In this document: piece after piece, positions 7,583 to 11,386 of the stretch
Position numbering within the stretch: the stretch's first letter is position 1
Layout: each line of letters opens with the position of its first letter
Origin: Coriobacteriaceae bacterium
GTDB taxonomy: Bacteria; Actinomycetota; Coriobacteriia; Coriobacteriales; Eggerthellaceae
Reading direction: 5' to 3'
DNA length: 11,386 nucleotides
NCBI GenBank assembly: GCA_004555335.1
Contig: SFII01000038.1
Coordinates: 1-11,386 of the forward strand
Made by a program: the position numbers and the translations under genes
Notes under the pieces: model-generated
Told to the model about the DNA's origin: nothing
What the model saw: the letters and a program-made list of their open reading frames with translations, nothing else
Database searches by the model: none

Positions 7583-7619
7583 AGGGCGAGTACCAGAAAA
7601 GGTACTCGCCCTCTTTCTT
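7583..7619 (+). terminator. Intrinsic terminator after the asparaginase gene
   Basis: A perfect 12-bp stem (7583-7594 with 7601-7612) around an A-rich 6-nt loop is followed by CTTTCTT. It stands 118 nt after the asparaginase stop. The 118-nt stretch before it contains only a possible 28-codon reading frame (7497-7583) without a good ribosome site. It insulates the addB-like gene from upstream transcription. Confidence 0.85.
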
Positions 7620-7657
7620 GGCGCCCTTCGGCGGCTTTAGCGCGCTGCAGCGCCAAG
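7617..7657. promoter_or_regulatory. Inverted repeats upstream of addB-like gene
   Basis: CTTGGCGC (7617-7624) is the exact reverse complement of GCGCCAAG (7650-7657). Inside and overlapping the right arm is a perfect 12-bp palindrome, GCGCTGCAGCGC (7642-7653). The right arm covers the expected -35 position of the downstream promoter, so the dyad could be an operator. No known operator consensus is recognised in it. Confidence 0.35.
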
Positions 7658-7676
7658 CGACACCCATACATCACGG

Positions 7677-7682
7677 TACAAT
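7677..7682 (+). promoter_or_regulatory. -10 box of a probable leaderless promoter
   Basis: TACAAT (5 of 6 matches to TATAAT) ends 6 nt before the ATG at 7689, so transcription would begin at or next to the A of the start codon. No Shine-Dalgarno sequence occurs upstream of that ATG, which agrees with a leaderless mRNA. The -35 region (around 7654-7659, CAAGCG) is a poor match. Confidence 0.5.
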
Positions 7683-7688
7683 GCTGGC

Positions 7689-10511
7689 ATGAGTTACTTT
7701 ATCGAAACGCGTCCTAACGCAAGCGCCTGCCAGGAAGCCGCCATGGGCTTCGCCCAGGATGCGCTCCGTTCGGGGCAGAAACCAATCATCATCGTACCCA
7801 CCTATTCCCATCAGCTCGCGATGCAGCGCGCCCTCGCCGAATACGGCATGGGCTTCGGCGTGGGAGTCAGCACGCCGCTCAGCTGGATAGAAGAGCTTTG
7901 GGACCTGTTCGGAAACGGCCTTCGCTTCATAGACAGCTTCGGCAGGATCCTGGAGCTGAAGGCGGTCATCGCCGCAAGCGGAACCCTTCCCGAATCCCCA
8001 GGCCTCCTCAACCTGCTTGGTAAATGCGCCTGGGAGGCTATGCCCTTCATCGACGCCGAATGCGACCTTTCTGAAAGGGAGGAGCAGGCCATGGCCCTGC
8101 TCAAGGCGTACCGCGACCATCTGCGCCAGCAGGGTCTGATGGAGTTGAGCGAAGCGGCATGCATCCTGGCCGAAACAGCCCCATCGCTTCGGTTCAAGCC
8201 CATCCTCCTGGGCTTTGCGGAAGATGATCTGAGCGTTGCCTACGACAGGCTCTTCAGCGCCTTCGGCTCCATCCTGGTCGTCAACGGCCAGACCGAGCCC
8301 TCGACCGCAAGCCGCAACGACGAGCTCGTAAGCGCATCGCGCATCATGTTCAGGCGCAAGCCCGGCGACGCACCCGTCGCTCCCCAGGGCGCGCTACGCA
8401 TCGCGCTGGCGAGCGGCCCCTCGGCATCGAACCGACTGGCATGCGACCAGATCGCCGCCGCCTTGGAAGCAGGCTGCGAAAGCATCGTGGTCGTATCCGC
8501 AAAGCCCGCAGGGCTGTTCGACTACGCCGCACCCTTGCTCGATGCCCAGGGTATCTCCTGTAGGATCGACGCATGCGTGAAGCTGAAGGATACGGACATG
8601 GGCCGCGCGCTGCTCAAGCTCGGCGAGCTCACCGCGAACGTCAGTCCCGATCCGCTTGACGCCACCCCGCTCATCGCGGCGGATTTCGCGTACAACCCCT
8701 TCTCCGGGCTGGGAAAGAGCAGCGCCTTCCGTATCGACAAGCTGCACAGGCGCGACCGCCTCACCAAGCAGGACGATATCCTGAGCGACCTTGCCTCGAG
8801 CGCGAGCGATTCCCTGTCAGGCCTGATCAACCGCATAGAAGAACGCAGGTACGACGAAGCCGCCGAAATGCTTCGGAACCACCTCAACGCACGCTTCGCA
8901 GGCAAACCCGCCTACTACGCCGAGCAGTGCCGCGCCCTCGCCACCTTCGACGACACCTGGCCCCGTTCATCCCGCCTCCCCCTCATCGAGGTCATGGAGA
9001 TCATTGCGGAAAGCACTCTTCCCGTGTCTGCAGGCTCCAACGACCAGGCACAGGTGCGCTTCGTCAGCCAGTCGATCGCCGCAAGCCTTCCCGCAGGCAG
9101 CGTGGATTGCGTCATCTTCGCCGGCATGAGCGCCGAAGAGCAGCCCATCAAGAACCCTGAAGACGCACTGCACACCCTCCTTGGAAAGCTGGGCGTCGCA
9201 AAGCAGCCCGACCCACTCGCAAAGGCAAGGACCCAGTTCTACGAGGCATTCGAAGCAGCGCGAAAGCTGGTCATCCTTGAGCGCCCGCTGAACGATTCCG
9301 ACGGCAATCCCAGCCAGCCCGCAACGGTCTTCGAAGAGGCCATCGACTGCTACAGGCAGGACCTGCATCAGGATATCGGAATCGACAAGACGCTTGGAAT
9401 CCCCGAATCGCTCGTGCCCCTGACCAGCCAGCTTGGCGAGCAGGACGTCCTGCGCAACGCAGGCGCCAGGAATCGCGGGACCGAATCCGTTCCCGCGCCG
9501 GCAACCGGCGCCATCAGCGACGATGCCAAGCCCTTGGTCGTGCTGCCCCATCTGTACGGCGAAGGCATCTTCGACGGCCTGGACGTATCGCCCTCGCAGA
9601 TCGAAAGCTATCTGGAGTGCCCGTACTGCTGGTTCGCAAAGCGCCGCCTGAAGCTTGAGGGCATCACCGAGACCTTCTCCCCCAAAGAGCGCGGCACCTT
9701 CATGCACGACATCCTCTGCAGGTTCTACGTCGAATTCCAGAACAGGGTTGGCGGCAAGGTCACCCCTGAAACCATCGACCAGGCCAGGCAGATCATGGAA
9801 GAGGCCTTCGAGCACGTCTGCCAGAAGCAGTACGAGCTGCGCCCAGGCAGCCGCTACATCCCGCTCACCCCTTGGGAGCACAAGGAACGCCAGGCCGTCC
9901 TGCGCAAGCTGAAGGACTACCTTTCCATGGAAGCCGACCTGCTGCCCAGCTTCACGCCGCGATACTTCGAATGGCAGTTCGCCAGCAACAGGCCCTTCCC
10001 CTATGCAGGATGCAACCTCAGGGGAACCATCGACCGCATCGACGTCGACGAATTCGGCAACGCGGTGGTCATCGACTACAAGTCGTCCCTCAGCGACGAC
10101 TACCGCCTGTACGACCTGAAGAAGCTCAAGGAGGACGACCCCTTCCAGCTTCCCAAGAAGACCCAAGCCCTTATGTACGCGAAGGCGGTTCAGGAGCTGC
10201 TCGGGTTCAACGTGGTCGCAACGCTCTACGTCAACCCGCTGAAGAAGAGCGTGCTCGGCGCATACGACGCGCACGTGCTCGGACCTGCGGACATCCCCTT
10301 CGGGAAGAAGACCGAGATCAAGGCCTGCCAGGTTCCCTACCCCTACGCTCAGACCATCCCCGAGCTCATCAGCATCTGCGAGCAGGAGATCGAACGCAGG
10401 CTCGAAGGCATGGCCGAAGGCAAGGTAGAACCCAACCCTGCAAGCGAGCAGGCCTGCGCCTACTGCCCTGTAAACGTTTGCGAGCACCGACTAGCACCGA
10501 GGAGTTTCTAA
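7689..10511 (+). CDS. addB: AddB-like nuclease subunit (PD-(D/E)XK, Fe-S)
   Basis: This 940-residue protein should be one half of an AddAB-type helicase-nuclease that resects double-strand breaks. The C-terminal RecB-like nuclease is intact: SPSQIESYLECPYC (C644, C647), H673 in GTFMHDIL, D782 in GTIDRID, D796 and K798 in VIDYKSS, and Q826-x3-Y830 in KTQALMYA. Cysteines C923-x2-C926-x4-C931 near the end, with C644, fit the iron-sulfur staple of AddB; the last spacing is four residues rather than the five I recall for Bacillus AddB. The N-terminal part looks like a degenerate helicase-type fold with no Walker A (it begins MSYFIETRPNAS where AddB usually has GRAGSGKT). It therefore probably has no ATPase, as in RexB. 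The stop is one base before the helicase gene. The start has a -10 box in place of a ribosome site. It could equally be a lineage-specific AddB relative. Confidence 0.85.
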   Translation: MSYFIETRPNASACQEAAMGFAQDALRSGQKPIIIVPTYSHQLAMQRALAEYGMGFGVGVSTPLSWIEELWDLFGNGLRFIDSFGRILELKAVIAASGTLPESPGLLNLLGKCAWEAMPFIDAECDLSEREEQAMALLKAYRDHLRQQGLMELSEAACILAETAPSLRFKPILLGFAEDDLSVAYDRLFSAFGSILVVNGQTEPSTASRNDELVSASRIMFRRKPGDAPVAPQGALRIALASGPSASNRLACDQIAAALEAGCESIVVVSAKPAGLFDYAAPLLDAQGISCRIDACVKLKDTDMGRALLKLGELTANVSPDPLDATPLIAADFAYNPFSGLGKSSAFRIDKLHRRDRLTKQDDILSDLASSASDSLSGLINRIEERRYDEAAEMLRNHLNARFAGKPAYYAEQCRALATFDDTWPRSSRLPLIEVMEIIAESTLPVSAGSNDQAQVRFVSQSIAASLPAGSVDCVIFAGMSAEEQPIKNPEDALHTLLGKLGVAKQPDPLAKARTQFYEAFEAARKLVILERPLNDSDGNPSQPATVFEEAIDCYRQDLHQDIGIDKTLGIPESLVPLTSQLGEQDVLRNAGARNRGTESVPAPATGAISDDAKPLVVLPHLYGEGIFDGLDVSPSQIESYLECPYCWFAKRRLKLEGITETFSPKERGTFMHDILCRFYVEFQNRVGGKVTPETIDQARQIMEEAFEHVCQKQYELRPGSRYIPLTPWEHKERQAVLRKLKDYLSMEADLLPSFTPRYFEWQFASNRPFPYAGCNLRGTIDRIDVDEFGNAVVIDYKSSLSDDYRLYDLKKLKEDDPFQLPKKTQALMYAKAVQELLGFNVVATLYVNPLKKSVLGAYDAHVLGPADIPFGKKTEIKACQVPYPYAQTIPELISICEQEIERRLEGMAEGKVEPNPASEQACAYCPVNVCEHRLAPRSF

Positions 10512-10512
10512 C

Positions 10513-11386
10513 ATGGACCTGAGCAAATACACGGAAGGGCAGCGCCAGGCCATTACGCACCTTGACGGCCCCCTGCTCGTCTGCGCAGGCGCAGGCACGG
10601 GAAAGACCTTCACGCTCACCCAGCGCATCGCGTATGCGCTTGTCGGCGACCCCGAAAACGGCGTGGAGCCCACGCTTGACAGCATCGACCAGGCCCTGGT
10701 CATCACCTACGCCAACAAGGCAGCGGCAGAGCTCAAGAGCCGCTTCCGCAACATGCTGCGTTCCGTCGGCCGCTTCGACGACGCCCTGAAGGTAGACAGC
10801 GCCTGGGTTTCCACCATCCACGGCATGTGCTCGCGAATCCTGCGAGAGCATGCGCTGGAACTGGGAATCGACCCCGAATTCAAGCTGGTCATGGGAGCAG
10901 ACCAGGAAGACGCCCTGCTCAGGGCTATCAACCTGGCGATCAAGACCACCAGCGCGAACGAGCACTTCCAGCCCCTCTTCAACGAATACGAAACCTATGC
11001 CGTCAAGAACATGCTGAAGAAGCTCATGGAGGCGGCAGCCTGCCAGACCAAGGGCCTTGACGCACTTGCAACCGGACCCGAGCCCTCCTCGACCGCGCGC
11101 ATGCCATCGACTACATAGAGCAGGATGGATCCGAAGAAGGAATCCCCAACCTGGTCGCCTCCCTGAACCTGGGTCGCATGCGCGGAGAAGCGGTAAGCGA
11201 ACTCAAGGAAACCGCCGCGCTGATCCACGACCATGCCCTGATCAACAAGGGACACCGCCTGCTTTCCCTGCTCATGGAGCTTGCACGGAAGGTTGAATCC
11301 CACTACCAGCTCATCCTGCGCGATCAGTGCATGATCGACACCAGCAACCTGATCAGGACCACCCTCAAGGCATTCGAAGAGCATCC
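10513..11386 (+). CDS. addA: AddA-like UvrD/RecB-type helicase, N-terminal part, frame broken, runs off window
   Basis: Superfamily 1 helicase, the motor partner of the AddB-like subunit. Visible are the Q motif (TEGQRQAI, Q10), Walker A AGAGTGKT (25-32), motif Ia ITYANKAAAELKSR (64-77), and TIHGMCSRIL (101-110), the AddA/RecB style of motif Ib. GAGGAG lies 8 nt before the ATG, inside the end of the upstream gene, so the pair is translationally linked. The frame from 10513 stops at 11116-11118 after 201 codons with an untypical tail (GPEPSSTARMPSTT). A second frame, open from 11061 to the window end, continues a natural helical sequence (LLDRAHAIDYIEQD and onward). The frame change equals loss of one base near 11079-11090. 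This is either a real frameshift that destroys the subunit or a sequence error. The gene is also cut by the window edge; AddA proteins usually exceed 1000 residues. Confidence 0.82.
11079..11103 (+). other. Apparent frameshift in addA-like gene
   Basis: Coding signal moves from the frame of 10513 to the frame one base earlier. The stretch GAGCCCTCCTCGAC reads as EPSST in the first frame but as (A)LLDRA in the second, the latter leading into sequence that stays open for over 280 bases. One missing base in or beside the C/T-rich GAGCCCTCCTC would explain it. No classic slippery heptamer such as A AAA AAG is present, so programmed frameshifting is unlikely. Confidence 0.7.

Noticed and set aside
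7497..7583. 28-codon frame ending exactly at the terminator stem after the asparaginase gene
   Set aside because: The upstream sequence has only a weak GAAAG, the peptide has no recognisable character, and chance frames of this length are common. Ribosome profiling would be needed to revive it.
8967..10487. Minus-strand frame of 506 codons opposite the addB-like gene
   Set aside because: It is antisense to conserved nuclease motifs, its Val/Asp/Gly-rich composition is typical of mirror frames, and no domain is recognisable.
11079..11103. Programmed -1 ribosomal frameshift in the helicase gene
   Set aside because: No slippery heptamer or obvious downstream stem stands at the junction. The C/T-rich spot fits a lost base better.
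1..11386. CRISPR array, insertion sequence, prophage or toxin-antitoxin pair
   Set aside because: No regularly spaced repeats, transposase or integrase motifs, or small paired genes were seen. Base composition is even apart from the 4727-4806 spacer.

Overview
This is an ordinary-looking stretch of a GC-rich bacterial chromosome, with strong G/C preference at third codon positions. It holds seven protein genes, one tRNA and three clear intrinsic terminators. There are no insertion sequences, phage genes or CRISPR arrays. The gene mix is an AGCS amino-acid symporter, a cytosolic asparaginase, an AddAB-like recombination pair and a MoxR/VWA operon. With high GC this best fits an Actinomycetota of the class Coriobacteriia (Eggerthella/Slackia-like), but that is an inference from gene style, not from a marker.

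Left part, minus strand (1-4589): a three-gene operon reads leftward. It runs from a putative metallopeptidase/VWA-like protein (4589-2964), through a MoxR-family AAA+ ATPase (2967-1465, 4-bp ATGA overlap), to a leucine-rich-repeat protein (1428-415, 36-nt gap). After a 222-nt spacer comes tRNA-Thr(CGU) (192-117), also on the minus strand, with its own -10-like box and a strong intrinsic terminator (108-80). The AAA+ and VWA partners resemble known MoxR-VWA chaperone/metal-insertase pairs such as RavA-ViaA. The LRR protein as third member is the least familiar element and could be a recognition subunit.

Middle, plus strand (4590-7619): an AT-rich divergent spacer carries the likely promoters of the operon and of the sodium:alanine/glycine symporter (4823-6337). 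The symporter ends in a strong terminator flanked by two further hairpins. Next come a signal-peptide-less L-asparaginase (6475-7464) and another strong terminator (7583-7619). Import of amino acids and deamidation of asparagine fit an amino-acid-using lifestyle.

Right part, plus strand (7620-11386): an AddB-like nuclease subunit (7689-10511) seems to start as a leaderless transcript directly downstream of a TACAAT box. One base after its stop begins an AddA-like UvrD-type helicase (10513 to beyond the window end). The helicase frame breaks near 11079-11103 and resumes in another frame, so it is either a frameshifted gene or a sequence error. Together the two would form the double-strand-break end-resection machine.
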